From Anagrus nilaparvatae (taxonomy: Eukaryota > Arthropoda > Insecta > Hymenoptera > Mymaridae): a DNA stretch of 64,000 nucleotides. The DNA is taken from positions 32,118,501 through 32,182,500 of the forward strand of contig JAKSXM010000007.1 in NCBI GenBank assembly GCA_022575985.1, in the 5' to 3' direction. Under the pieces are notes generated by a model. It was not told the DNA's origin. It ran no database searches and worked only from the letters and a program-made list of their open reading frames with translations. The position numbers were made by a program, and so were the translations under genes. Each line of letters opens with the position of its first letter. Position 1 is the first letter of the stretch. Shown here one piece after another: positions 22,136-32,753 of this stretch.

Positions 22136-23357
22136 CCCATTAACGCCCAATCGATACATACAAGCCATTTGAATTTATTTTAATGAAAAAATCGATATTT
22201 TGAGCTAAAAATGTTACCTAGTAGGTAATCGGGGCTGCTCTTTTCATTTCCGAAGTCCGTTTTAACGAATAACCCCTAGAAAATGTGATATCATCCCCCA
22301 AAAATGGGGTAATTTTTTGATAATTTTTAGACGTCATTAAAATTAATATAATGGGTACAAAAAATATTTTATGGCATTAAAAACTTAATATGGGACTATC
22401 AGGAACACAAAAAAAATGAATGCATACCAATTTTTTATCTTCAACCTTGAATGGGGTAAGGGGTGGATTTGTAGCATAAAAGGAAAAATGAATATTTTGG
22501 GCTAAAATTGTCATCCAGTAGGTATTTTTGTCCACTATTTTCATTTCTGAAGTCAGTTTTTACAAACAACCCCTAGAAAATAAGATATCACCCCCTTTTG
22601 CATCGAAAAAATAATGTAATATTTACCTCATCTTTAGGGGGTGATATCTTATTTTTTAGGGGTTGTTTGTAAAAACTGACTTCAGAAATGAAAATAGTGG
22701 ACAAAAATACCTACTGGATGACAAATTTAGCCCAAAATATTCACTTTTCCTTTTATACTACAAATCCACCCCTTACCCCGTTCAAGTGGTAGAATATAAA
22801 AAATTGGTATGCATTCATTTTTTTTGTGTTCCTGATAGTTCCATATTAAGATTTTAATGCCATGAAATATTTTTTGTACCCATTATATTAATTTTAATGA
22901 CGTCTAAAAATTATAAAAAAATTACCCCATTTTTAAAGGATGATATCACATTTTCTAGGGGTTGCACGTTAACTCTTTCCTGAGGAATTGCCCCCACCAC
23001 AAGTCACGTGATACACGCTTTACGCAGTTTATTTTACTTTATTTAATTAATATATTAATTTATTTAAAATAAAATACTTGATAAATCATTTGTAAATAAC
23101 TAATATTTTTATATTTAATGAATAAAAATAATTTTAAACGTTACTACATAGTTGTAGTACTACTCCATACACACATACTAATGCAAGTCACACAGAGAAC
23201 GATTTAGGGAGATTCCTCAGGAAAGAGTTAAAACGGACTTCGGAAATGAAAAAAGCAACCCCGATTACCTACAAGGTAACATTTTTGGATCAAAATATCG
23301 ATTTTTTCATTAACAAAAATTCAAATGGCTTGTATGTGTCGATTGGGCGTTAATGGG
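22136..23357. mobile_element. Palindromic piggyBac-type MITE, TTAA flanked
   Basis: TTAA at 22132-22135 and 23358-23361. The ends are CCCATTAACGCCCAATCG and CGATTGGGCGTTAATGGG, starting CCC as in piggyBac. Almost the whole element is a hairpin: arms 22136-22600 and 22636-23357 pair along ~480 bp after removing the nested insertion. Only a ~35-bp centre is unpaired. No transposase. Confidence 0.85.
22973..23227. mobile_element. 255-bp TTAA MITE nested in the MITE above
   Basis: TTAA at 22969-22972 and 23228-23231. The 16-bp terminal repeats are CTCTTTCCTGAGGAAT and ATTCCTCAGGAAAGAG. The unbroken opposite arm of the host MITE (22240-22290) has a single TTAA at the matching place, which directly proves the insertion and its duplication. 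Confidence 0.9.
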
Positions 23358-23361
23358 TTAA

Positions 23362-24741
23362 CTTATTATTTTCAAAAATTACTCGTCAATTAATATGAAA
23401 TTTTATAATTTTTGATTTTTTCATGACCTCAATTATTTCTTTCCCAAAACCGCAATTTACGTGAATTCTTGTCCCAAGTGACAAAATACCGCATTATTTT
23501 CTTTTTTTATTGAGTGGAGAGGGAAATAATAAAATTTGAATTTATTTTGTATATTTTTTTTATCAATAAAATTTCATATTAGGTAATTTTATGTATTGTG
23601 TGTAAATGAATTAATCAATATTAAATTCTAAATTAAGTAATTCAATTTGAAATTTGTGTATTAGTATTTACAAAAATACTAGTAATTTGTAATTTGTTAA
23701 ACCGCATTCATTTTTTAATTCTGATTTCCTTTTAAATTACACCTAATTTGAATTTATGTCGCAAGTGGCAGAATTTAGGATTTATAGATTAATACATTAC
23801 ATAGGATTTATACATTATTTTCTTTTTTAATGAGTGGGGAGGGAATCGGTAATTGATCTACCATATAACATTATCATATAATGATTATAAAAAGATTTCA
23901 AATTGAATAACTTATATATTTTAATTATTATGTATTCAGCTTACCAAAGAGTTTAAGTGTTCTTTTATTCAATAATAATTAAAGTTCCAATGCAAAACTT
24001 TAAATTTTATAAAAACTCTTAACAAAAAAATTCTAAATTTTTTATATAGGGAATAACCCATGTATATTTTTCTAACTATACACTTTTTTGTGACTAATTT
24101 TTTGTTTTTATTTTAGGGAATTACCCATATACATAATTATTTTTAATGAATAGTTTACGTATCCAAAATTATGTTTTTATCTTGATTTTTAATCTTGTTG
24201 AAATTTTATCTAGTTTAAAATTGATAATGATTGTCTATTAGTTTCTTTATCTCTTTTTATATTCAAAACTTTTAAATTTTTATATAATTTATGTAAGTAT
24301 ATATGCATTAAACATATGAATGATATGTTTTATTGTAATTTTTATTTTAATAAATTTTATGAATTATGTATTTTTATAAGGAAATTTAACTTAATACATA
24401 TTATATAGATTAGAGTTTTTAATTTTTCCTGTAAAATTTTGAAATACTAATATTTTTAATTAATGTTACTGAACTTATCTGGAAACATTAATTTTTCTTT
24501 CATTTAAACAATTTCTTGAAATAATTAATATATTATTCAATAATAAAATATTTTAACATTATTGATTTATTTTTGTTATTATTATTAATTTTTTATTTTC
24601 TTAATAAATATTGGTCTGACGTGTCAGCACCTAATATTCAATTATAAATTTATTACAGAATATGTATAATTTATATACGTGTATTCTCCAGATTTCATTC
24701 AGCATACAGTAACCTTGATTCCTTGATCGTATTATTGTATA
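23362..24741. other. Interior of the LTR element near its 5' LTR
   Basis: AT-rich with two related GGGAGGGAA-containing patches (23510-23530, 23835-23850: TGAGTGG(G)GAGGGAA). No retroviral-type frame is readable. Confidence 0.5.
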
Positions 24742-24761
24742 GTTGGTCCAGGATCGCCAGT

Positions 24762-25059
24762 TGTGACCGGGTTTAGTCCAAAATCCCATCAGAAGGTTAA
24801 GAAATGATCACCACATTAATTTTATATTAATATCATTTTTATTATCAATTAACGGTTCTGTATTTAACATACAGACCGGAGTTATGTGCTCCCGTAGGTA
24901 GCTTAAAAAAGACTCACTTGACGGCTTCCTATCTTATTTTAGAATACATTATACAGATAAGAATATTCTAGTAACGCATTAATATCTATAGATGTCCATA
25001 GAACCTAATTATTATTAGAAATAGTATATTAATAAGAAAACGTAAAGAGCATCGTTACA
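24762..25059 (-). repeat. 5' LTR of the 11.8-kb element
   Basis: 298 bp, adjacent on its left to the primer-binding-site-like sequence at 24742-24759 (minus strand TGGCGATCC...). Confidence 0.85.
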
Positions 25060-25445
25060 ATATACAGCTTTTTTTTTTTTTTAATTTGAGCTTAAGGTTC
25101 AGAGTTACAACTGTTTGAAGCTAAGAACTTCAAAATTTTAAAAATCGAAAAGTGGTAATTTTCATCACTTCAGATCTTCAAATGGATGGTATCAAAATGT
25201 AAAAACCAAGTTGCTTTGTATTTGTTAAAAACTTGTCTAATGCCATTTTTTTTTTTTTTTTTTTGATTTCATTCATGCCTTAAAGAGAAATATCAAAAAA
25301 ACGACTTAGAGTCTAATTTTTTTAATTTTTTATTTTTTGATATTTAGGACAGCTGAGATCCATTTTTTATATAATAAAATATAACATTTTCATATATAAA
25401 ACAAAATAAAATATATAGACTATTAGACAAAAATTTAGAATGGCG

Positions 25446-25930
25446 CACAGTGTGGCAAAATGGACAAAAATCGCTCTTGGACTGAGTTTTTAAGCTATCG
25501 ACTTGAAACCTGTTTTGAACGGCTTTAAAATAAGCTGGCTTTCGTAGGTCGCTGCGGATTTTTCGAGTTTTTTATTTTTGATTCGCCTATTTTCACGGCC
25601 TCAACCTATTCATTTGTCAAAATTTGCACTTTCTACATTTTTTTGCACTCTAAAACAAATGAGATATTTTTTTGTGTTAACTCTGCGTTTTATTTATAAA
25701 AATTAAAAAAAATTTTTAAGTCAAAAAATATTACATCATAATTTTTGCATATTTTAGAATCTCGCATAAAATTCATTTTTAGTAAATAGGCTAATTAAAA
25801 ATAAAAAATTAAAAAAATCCGCAGTGAGGCACGAAAGCAGGCTTATTTTAAAGTCGTTCAAAACAGGTTTCAAGTCGATAGCTCAAAAACTCAGTCCAAG
25901 AGCGATTTTTGTCCATTTTGCCACACTGTG
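25446..25930. mobile_element. Transib-like MITE, 485 bp, ends CACAGTG
   Basis: A 5-bp duplication TGGCG flanks it (25441-25445, 25931-25935). The inverted ends start CACAGTGTGGCAAAATGG and stay paired for about 118 bp with roughly ten mismatches. Transib transposons have 5-bp, often GC-rich, duplications and termini of the CACWRTG type. CACAGTG is also the V(D)J recombination-signal heptamer. The neighbouring satellite units give the empty site (TTAGAGTGGCGAATAG). No transposase is present, so the superfamily is inferred from ends and duplication. Confidence 0.7.
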
Positions 25931-26149
25931 TGGCGTATAGTTTCTGATAAAGTCAATAACAATATTTCAATGCAATCATTGCATAAAAATATGTAAAAAT
26001 ACAATTTTCATATAAAACAGGACACTATTAGAAAAAAAATTAGAGTGGCGAATAGTTTTTGCTAAAGTCAAAAAAAAAATTTCAATTCTATCATTGCATA
26101 AAAATATTTGAAATTATAACTTTTGTAAAAAACAGGAGACTATTTTTTT

Positions 26150-26423
26150 TTAAAAAGGACATGTTGATCACAACAGTAACTATGTACATTGTTATAGCTA
26201 AAGAGTCATTCTGATTGGCTCATATAAATTTCATTGTTAATAGGTTAAAATTAATTGTTTTATTGTTTATATTATATTTTTATTATTTTTGAGGTTAGTT
26301 ATAGTACGTCGAGTAGTTGATATGAATAAAAAAATTAAAGTAAGAATAAATTTTGGTATTTAAGAAAATAATTAAGGTTGTTAATTTTAAATAATTTTGC
26401 GCGCGATGCGCGCTTAATACTAG
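26150..26423 (+). mobile_element. Helitron-like nonautonomous insert
   Basis: Ends with hairpin GCGCGCGATGCGCGC (26399-26413) followed 6 nt later by CTAG (26420-26423) and T. This is the Helitron 3' signature. It interrupts one satellite unit. The left limit is approximate and no coding capacity is seen. Related hairpins close the repeats near 58143 and 63115. Confidence 0.5.
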
Positions 26424-26949
26424 TTATAAAAAAATTTAGAATGGCGAATACTTTCTGCTAAAGTCAATAAAAATATTTCAATGAAATCATTGCATAAAAA
26501 TATTTGAAATTCCAACTTTTCTATAAAACAGGACACTATTAGAAAAAAATTTTAAATGATGCATAGTTTCTGCTAAAGTCAATAAAAATATTTCAATGCA
26601 ATCATTGAAATTTTTATTTCTTCCTGTTTAAGACAGGCGATATCTATTTCCTTATATAATAAAATTTTTGAGTTTTTTCATATATAAAACAGAATAAAAT
26701 ATATATGGAAATTTATTTAGTTTTTTCAAGTTGTGAACAATCAATTTAACTTTATCTATAAATTATAATTTTTTGAAATTGTTATTTTCTCTTGTTTAAG
26801 GCAGACGATATCCATTTTCTTATATAATGATATTATTTAAGCTCTTTCATATATAAAACACCCGACAATGTATATTAAAATTTTTAAAAGTCTTTCAAAT
26901 TGTGGACAATTAATATTAGTTTATCTTCTTAAGTTGTTAACGAAAAAAA

Positions 26950-27350
26950 AAACTTATAACCGGTTTGTGTAAACACAACCTAAATGCATGGAACATGTTT
27001 ACTTCCAAATGAGGACTAGATATAATACAAATGTTACTCAACATTAAAATACAATTTTCTATTGTAGTAATTTGTAATTATCACCTTACTAGTTGTTAAG
27101 ATTTTAAACCCAAACTATTTTGATTCCCTAAACCTGAATTATTATAAGTCCCTGAACCTGAATTATTCCAAGTCCCTAAATCGATATTATTTTAAGTCCA
27201 TAAACCTGTATTATCCTAAGTCCTTAAGCCCAGATTTTTCAAAGTCTTTTAAAAGTATTTTATTTATTTATATATACTTACCTAATTATTCTAAGTCTTA
27301 TTTGACCCCCCCCCCCTTAAATAGGACAAATTTGACCCCCCCACCCCTTA
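26950..27350. repeat. Minisatellite block, ~24-bp units, with C-runs
   Basis: At 27110-27245 five units of CCTAAACCTGAATTATT-AAGT type follow each other. Poly-C tracts lie at 27305-27345. A related inverted copy with the same flanks (GGTTGTGT, ACATGTTCCATG) lies at 54600-54935. Confidence 0.7.
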
Positions 27351-28111
27351 ATTTTCAAGTTTTGAAGTACCCCCTCCCTGTAAACATGTTCCATGTTAAA
27401 ATTAAAATGGGGTATAGTTTCTGTTGAATTCAATACTAATATTTCAATGTCATCATTGCAGCAAAATATTTGAAATTACAAGATTTCTATAAAACAGGAC
27501 AATATTGGAAAACACTTAAGATGGGTATATTTTGCTAAATTCAATACTAATATATGAATACTATTACTGCATAAAAACGATTGAAATTACAACTTTTCTA
27601 TAAAAAAGGACACTTTTCGAAATAAAATTAAAGTGAGGTATAGTTTCTGCTAAATTAATTACTAATACTTCAATGCAATTGAAATTACAACTTTTCTAAA
27701 AAACAGGCTATTATTCGAAAAAAAATTGAAAGCGGGGTATATTTTGCTAAATTTAATACATATATTTCAATGCTATCATTGCATAAAAATATTTGAAATT
27801 ACAAAATTTATATAAAACAGGACAATATTCGAAAACATTTAAGTTGAGTATATTTTGCTAAATTGAATACTAATAATATAATGCTATTATTGCATAAAAT
27901 CAATCGAAATTACAACATTTATATAAAACATGACGGAATTCGAAAACATTTAAGTGGCTTATATTTTGCTAAATTCAATACTAATATATCAATACTATTA
28001 TTGTATAAAAACAATTGAAATTACAACTTTTCTATAAAACAAGAGACTTTTCGAATAAAAATTAAAGTAAGGTATAGTTTCTGCTAAATTCATTGCTAAT
28101 ATTTCAATGCT

Positions 28112-30492
28112 TGGATAAAAAATCCAAGTACTAAATTCAAAATATTCTGATTTTTATTAGAGTTAAATTTACAAAAACCACCTAAAAAGAGGTATTTATA
28201 TGAATACATATTTTTATTGTGCCCAGATTTGGTCTTCAAAGGTTTTTGGGTCGCTGATCAAGAATTTTGGTGAATTTTTTAGGTAAAACTATTTCACTCT
28301 TAAATTAGCTCAATTTACAAAAACTTCCCTTTTAAGGGTAGTTTTCGCAAATTTAAGGGTGAAATATTCATTTTTATTAGAAAAAGAAATAAGAAATTTG
28401 TGATCAGCGACCCCAAAACTCGTATGGGCCAAAATTACTCTAGTTACAAGTTTTTACCCTGGAATATATTTATAGATAGGAGGGGGGGGTTATCAAACAT
28501 TTAACTAAAGGGGAGGGGGGAACAGACTTAAAATAATTTGAGTTTCGGAACTTAAAATAATTTCAATAACGGGTTATAGTAATTATAAGGATTTTACGTA
28601 CTATTAACTTGTTGGTTACAAAATACTAGCGTTAAATTAGAGTATAAATTTAAACATGTTCGATGTTCATTGTTTGTGATTTCTGAAACCGCTTTTATTT
28701 CTACTATTAAAATATTTTAAAAAAAAGCTTAATGTTTAATATTTAAATAACCCTAATCTAATTCCAAATATCATATAATTATGTTCTCTACATTACCAGG
28801 TTGATGTGCTTCAATTGAATTTTCAAGCAAAACTTGTGTATTCTTATATAATCACTATTTTATTTTTATGATTAAATCATAAAATTTTATGAAAACTTGC
28901 ATACTTTTTGATAGTTTTGAATAATTAAAAAGTGTTAATGTTACTGGTTTTTAAGTATTTGCTTAAAAATTAAAGGAAATGCTTGAATTAATGCCATTCG
29001 AGCAAAATGCAAGCGCAGCAACTTAACAATGAAGCCACAAAATTATACTGGAAATTTTAAAAACTTAAAATAAATTTGATTCTTCGCTCTCATTAATTCC
29101 TAAATTTAACAAGGCGAAATAGCAATAAAATATATTAGGAAGCTCGCAGAGGCATATACACTCATTATGATTAAGTTACTTAGTTCTTGCCAAATTAAAA
29201 ATCAATCTTACCATTATTTTTTTTTTAAGGTTACATCAAATGTTCAAATACCTCTTACTGAAATTGCTTGTTATCGAACTCAAATTTATAAGATACTTAC
29301 TTTGGAGCTTAAACTAAAAACTGGCAAGACTGTTTTCTAATTTGACAAGATGCTTATTCGTAGAACCTTGTACCAAATATTATTTTACATTCTCAATTGA
29401 AAATCAAAATTAGGTTATAAATATATATATATCCCTAAATTTACAACAAGATAAAGTAGCATACGGTAGTATTTAAAGCAAATGTGATGCTTTACAATGC
29501 TATTAAAAAAAAATAAATCATAAAATAATTTTTCAATTTATTTTAAGTTTTTAAAATTTCCAGTATAATTTTGTAGCTACATTGTTAAGTTGCTGCGCTT
29601 GCATTTTGCTCGAATGGCATTAATTCAAGCATTTCCTTTAATTTTTAAGCAAATACTTAAACACAAGTAATATTAATAATTTTTAATTATTCAAAACTAT
29701 CAAAAAGTATGCAAGTTTTCATAAAATTTTATGATTTAATCATAAAAATAAAATAGTGATTATATAAGAATACACAAGTTTTGCTTGAAAATTCAATTGA
29801 AGCACATCAACCTGGTAAGGTAGAGAACATAATTATATGATATTTGGAATTTGATTAGGGTTATTTAAATATTAAACATTACGCTTTTTTTAAAAATATT
29901 TTAATAGTAGAAATAAAAGCGGTTTCAGAAATCACAAACAATGAACATCGAACATGTTTAAATTTATACTCTAATTTAACGCTAGTATTTTGTAACCAAC
30001 AAGTTAATATTACGTAAAATCCTTATAATTACTATAACCCGTTGTTGAAATTATTTTAAGTTCCGAAACTTAAATTATTTTAAGTCTGTTCCCCCCTCCC
30101 CTTTAGTTAAATGTTTGCTTACCCCCCCCCTCCTATCAATAAATATATTCCAGGGTAAAAACTTGTAACTAGGGAAATTTTGGCCCATACGAATTTTGGG
30201 GTCGCTGATCACAAATTTCTTATTTCTTTTTTTAATAAAAATGAATATTTCTTACCCTTAAATTTGCGAAAACTACCCTTAAAAGAAATATTTTTGTAAA
30301 TTGAGCTAATTTAGGAGTGAAATAGTTTTACCTAAAAAAATCACCAAAATTCTTGATCAGCGACCCAAAAAACCTTTGAAGACCAAATCAATAAAAGTAT
30401 GTATACATAAAAATACCTCTTTTTAGATAGTTTTTGTAAATTTAACTCTAATAAAAATCAGAATATTTTGAATTTAGTACTTGGATAAAAAA
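28112..30492. mobile_element. 2.4-kb hairpin element
   Basis: The outer ends are TTGGATAAAAAATCCAAGTA... and ...GTACTTGGATAAAAAAT. Left arm 28112-29075 and right arm 29530-30492 pair over about 960 bp, for example AATGCAAGCGCAGCAACTTA against TAAGTTGCTGCGCTTGCATT. The ~455-bp loop 29076-29529 is unpaired within the element. No open frame. Arm identity looks above 90 % by eye, so it is fairly young. Confidence 0.8.
29333..29419 (-). repeat. Loop segment matching the element's own right flank in inverted form
   Basis: The reverse complement of this loop segment reads ATAACCTAATTTTGAT...ACAAGGTTCTACGAATAAGC. It matches 30843-30929 with about eight differences over 87 bp. Confidence 0.7.
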
Positions 30493-30842
30493 TATGGAAA
30501 TAATGCCATAATAAAAGCATTTACAACTTTCAATTATTAATTAAGATACAACTAAATTGTTTTACTATTTATAATTTATAAAGCATAAATTAAATATCAA
30601 TAAATAGAGAGAGATGCATGCATTTTTTAGTATTTCTGTTTTTAAGCTACGTGACCATTTATGAACACCAATTTCATTTACTACCAACTTAATTTGAAAA
30701 TTTTTTTGGATTATGAATATAAGGGTGATTAAGATATGGTCTTAAATTCTGTTATAGATTATTACTTTTTTCCCTGTAAATATTCAAAAACTGACCGGGG
30801 AAAAGAACTAAAGAAGGAAAGTAAAAAACCAAAATCCAGCAG

Positions 30843-30929
30843 CATAACCTAATTTTGATATTCATTTGAGAATGTAAAATAATATATGATACAAGGTTCT
30901 ACGAATAAGCATCTTGATAAATTAGAAAG
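30843..30929 (+). repeat. Flanking partner of the hairpin-loop segment
   Basis: Inverted copy of 29333-29419, about 350 bp outside the 2.4-kb hairpin element. Confidence 0.7.
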
Positions 30930-31139
30930 TGTTAAAGTGTTAAATGCTTTTTCTCTGTGCTCTATTATTATTTTATTCTTGTGTTTGAAAAAAAATTTTT
31001 ATAAATGTTTTAAAAATATTGAATTATTACTTCATTATAAATGTACTTTAAATGTGTATCATATATTTTTAATATGCATAACAGTAAATTTTATAATTTT
31101 TTGAAGCCTTGATTAAATTTTTTTGATTTTATATTATTC

Positions 31140-31325
31140 AAGATTGTACCTAGCTTAGAAACGAGGTATTCTCGGCCGAGAACGAGGCGAGGTGAGGCCA
31201 GGCCGAGAAAATGATTTGTGCACCTCGGCCGAGAACGAGACGAGGCGAGATTAAATCTTTCTCGTTCTCGTTCTCGGTAAAATTTGCGATTCTCGCCTCG
31301 CCTCGCTCTCGTCACAGGTCTAAAT
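31140..31325. repeat. GC-rich CTCGGCCGAGAACGAG repeat patch
   Basis: Two copies of CTCGGCCGAGAACGAG(G/A)CGAGG in direct orientation, followed by CTCGTTCTCG and CGCCTCGCCTCGC in the opposite sense. The right end reads CTCGTCACAGGTCTA. It resembles the simple-sequence subterminal tracts of the hAT at 4891-6054 and may be a hAT-type MITE. No duplication was found. The reading frames across it are repeat translations. Confidence 0.45.
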
Positions 31326-31560
31326 GGAATTCTGGACAAAACTCAACCTATCACCTACATAATCAAAGCTTAGATGTCACAATTATTCAATTTCCTGCCA
31401 AATTATATTTATCATGAACAGTAATTAGAATTTTTTTAAAAAAGAACCCTAAAACGAATTGCATATGTAGTAAACTACGTAGAAAACTATGTACAAAACT
31501 ATATACAAAACTACGTAGAAAACTGAGTAAAAAATTTCACCTGTATATATCAATATAATA

Positions 31561-31890
31561 CACCGTGATGGCCCGTGACCGGACGCATAATGAATTTTTA
31601 TTTCGGAGTTTAATTTAATTAAATTAAAATACGATAATAAAAAGGAAAAAAGGCATATAATTTTATTTTGTATAATAAGGAAAGCATATTTATTATATAA
31701 CTATATAATAATAAGTAAAACGAAAAAATTTATTAAATAAAATCAAACTATCGAAAGTCAAAAAATTCTATAAAAAAATCGAATTATAAAAAATTTGATT
31801 TCGACTTTCGATATATATTATAATATTAGAGAGAGGTAGAGGAAAATCGGCGTACATCTAGGGTCACACGGGCACTTGCGTCCCGGGGCG
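31561..31890. repeat. Possible MITE with GC-rich ends
   Basis: GATGGCCCGTGACCGG at 31568 and GGTCACACGGGC...GACCGGCCC at 31862-31900 are roughly inverted. Inside, ATCGAAAGTC and GACTTTCGAT pair. Weak evidence. Confidence 0.3.
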
Positions 31891-32573
31891 ACCGGCCCTG
31901 AAGATTGATTCTAATTTATTGCTTCAACGATACCGGTTTTCAGTGTATTTACATGTGAATTTATGTATTAAATAAGTTATAAATAATAATTCATCTGTAA
32001 AAATATAAACAGTCTACGTAAATTTAAAATAAGGCTAAAAAAAGTTTGATTTTAAATTTCATGGTGGGTATCTAGATTTCAGGTATTTTAAGAACCGCAA
32101 AATCATATATAAGACATTTTGCCTAAAACAAACATGATTTTTTTGACGAGAGGGTTAAATTATTTATCAGAAGAGAAAATGAAGTTTTAGAAAATAATGG
32201 TACTAAAAGTAAAAAAAATATTGGCATACAAGTATAAAAATATGTTAATAACAAACGCTTATATGGATGGCTTAAAAAGTATAAAAAATATTTAATAGAT
32301 TTAAAAAATGTTGAAAATATAATATGTACTGAAGAAAATGAATAAGCTTGTGTAATATCGTTTAAATTAAACCATCGTTCGCCTGTATCAAAATGTTGTG
32401 AAAAATTCGAAAATTAAAGTTTGGACTATCAAAATGGCTTCTTTTTGAGGAAGTAATAATAAAAATTGTATTACTGTTAATAATTATTAACATGGTGATC
32501 GATAAATTTTTTTTAAAATAGTTATTTAATAAACTGTTTCTATTTTAAAAACTATGCTTACATTTTTTTTTAG

Positions 32574-32753
32574 ATTACAGCTATCAAAAGCAAAAATTGA
32601 CGGTCATGTAGAGAATGAAAAAAAAGACGACAGTGGCAACGAAACCGGAGCTGGTGATGGTGAACCAGAGGAAGAATCTGAAGTGATCCATTATGATAAA
32701 TCAAAATCTTTTTTTGACAACATAAGTTGTGAAGCAGTGGAGCGAAGCAAAGG
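32574..32753 (+). CDS. LSM14: LSM14 / Trailer hitch exon (FFD box)
   Basis: 180-bp exon with acceptor TTTTTTTTTAG ending 32573 and donor GG|GTATGT at 32753/32754. It starts by completing an Arg codon, then reads LQLSKAKIDGHVENEKKDDS, an acidic linker, and HYDKSKSFFDNISCEAVERS, followed by KG. YDKSKSFFDNISC is the FFD box of the LSM14 family, which contacts EDC4/DDX6-type partners. The linker KKDDSGNETGAG is like that of insect Trailer hitch. The exon ends in phase 2 (GG|N). The following TFG box and C-terminal RGG exons were not found in the remaining 31 kb. I considered an isolated retrocopy; the intact splice sites and matching phase with 8290 argue against it. Confidence 0.9.

Larger units (their letters stand above)
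13270..25059 (-). mobile_element. LTR retrotransposon with 298-bp LTRs, nonautonomous, filled with later insertions
   Basis: Two direct 298-bp repeats (13270-13567 and 24762-25059), roughly 97 % identical by eye, have TGTG...TTACA ends. They are flanked by a 4-bp duplication ATAT (13266-13269 and 25060-25063). Beside the right LTR, on the minus strand, TGGCGATCCTGGACCAAC (24742-24759) starts with TGG and fits a primer-binding site, as in mdg1/412-type Gypsy elements, so the element reads leftward. The host foldback gives the empty site. I find no gag or pol remnant; the interior is a Helitron, MITEs and AT-rich DNA. It was either always nonautonomous or has lost its genes. Confidence 0.85.
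12247..25068. mobile_element. Foldback element (~1 kb) opened by an 11.8-kb LTR element
   Basis: The left arm 12247-12415 starts GCTGTATATCAAG. The right arm runs 13090-13269 and resumes at 25060-25068, so its restored end is CTTGATATACAGC, the exact reverse complement of the left end. The arms share blocks such as GTAGTACTACTGCA / TGCAGTGGTACCAC. The LTR element interrupts the last few bases of the right arm. The loop holds 2.5 tandem copies of a ~135-bp unit. Confidence 0.75.
25380..28110. repeat. Satellite-like array, ~110-130-bp unit, diverged
   Basis: Each unit contains ATTTCAATGC(T/A)ATCATTGCAT, AAAATATTTGAAATTACAAC and TATAAAACAGGACACTATT, then TAGTTTCTGCTAAAGTCAAT-like sequence. At least ten units are recognisable, most regularly at 25931-26140, 26430-26640 and 27390-28110. 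The array is interrupted by the Transib-like MITE, a Helitron-like insert and a minisatellite block. It sits wholly in the LSM14 intron. Confidence 0.7.
8291..32573 (+). other. LSM14: 24.3-kb LSM14 intron made of nested transposable elements
   Basis: Bounded by GTAAAA (8291) and a polypyrimidine tract with TTTTTTTTTAG (ending 32573). Joining the flanking exons preserves the reading frame and the family sequence, so the intron is supported directly. Most of its length is covered by the mobile elements listed separately. The rest is AT-rich sequence in which I see no other gene. Confidence 0.8.

Noticed and set aside
31091..31417. ORFs rich in Arg/Ser over the CTCGG patch
   Set aside because: They translate simple CGAG/CTCG repeats in both strands and have no other support.
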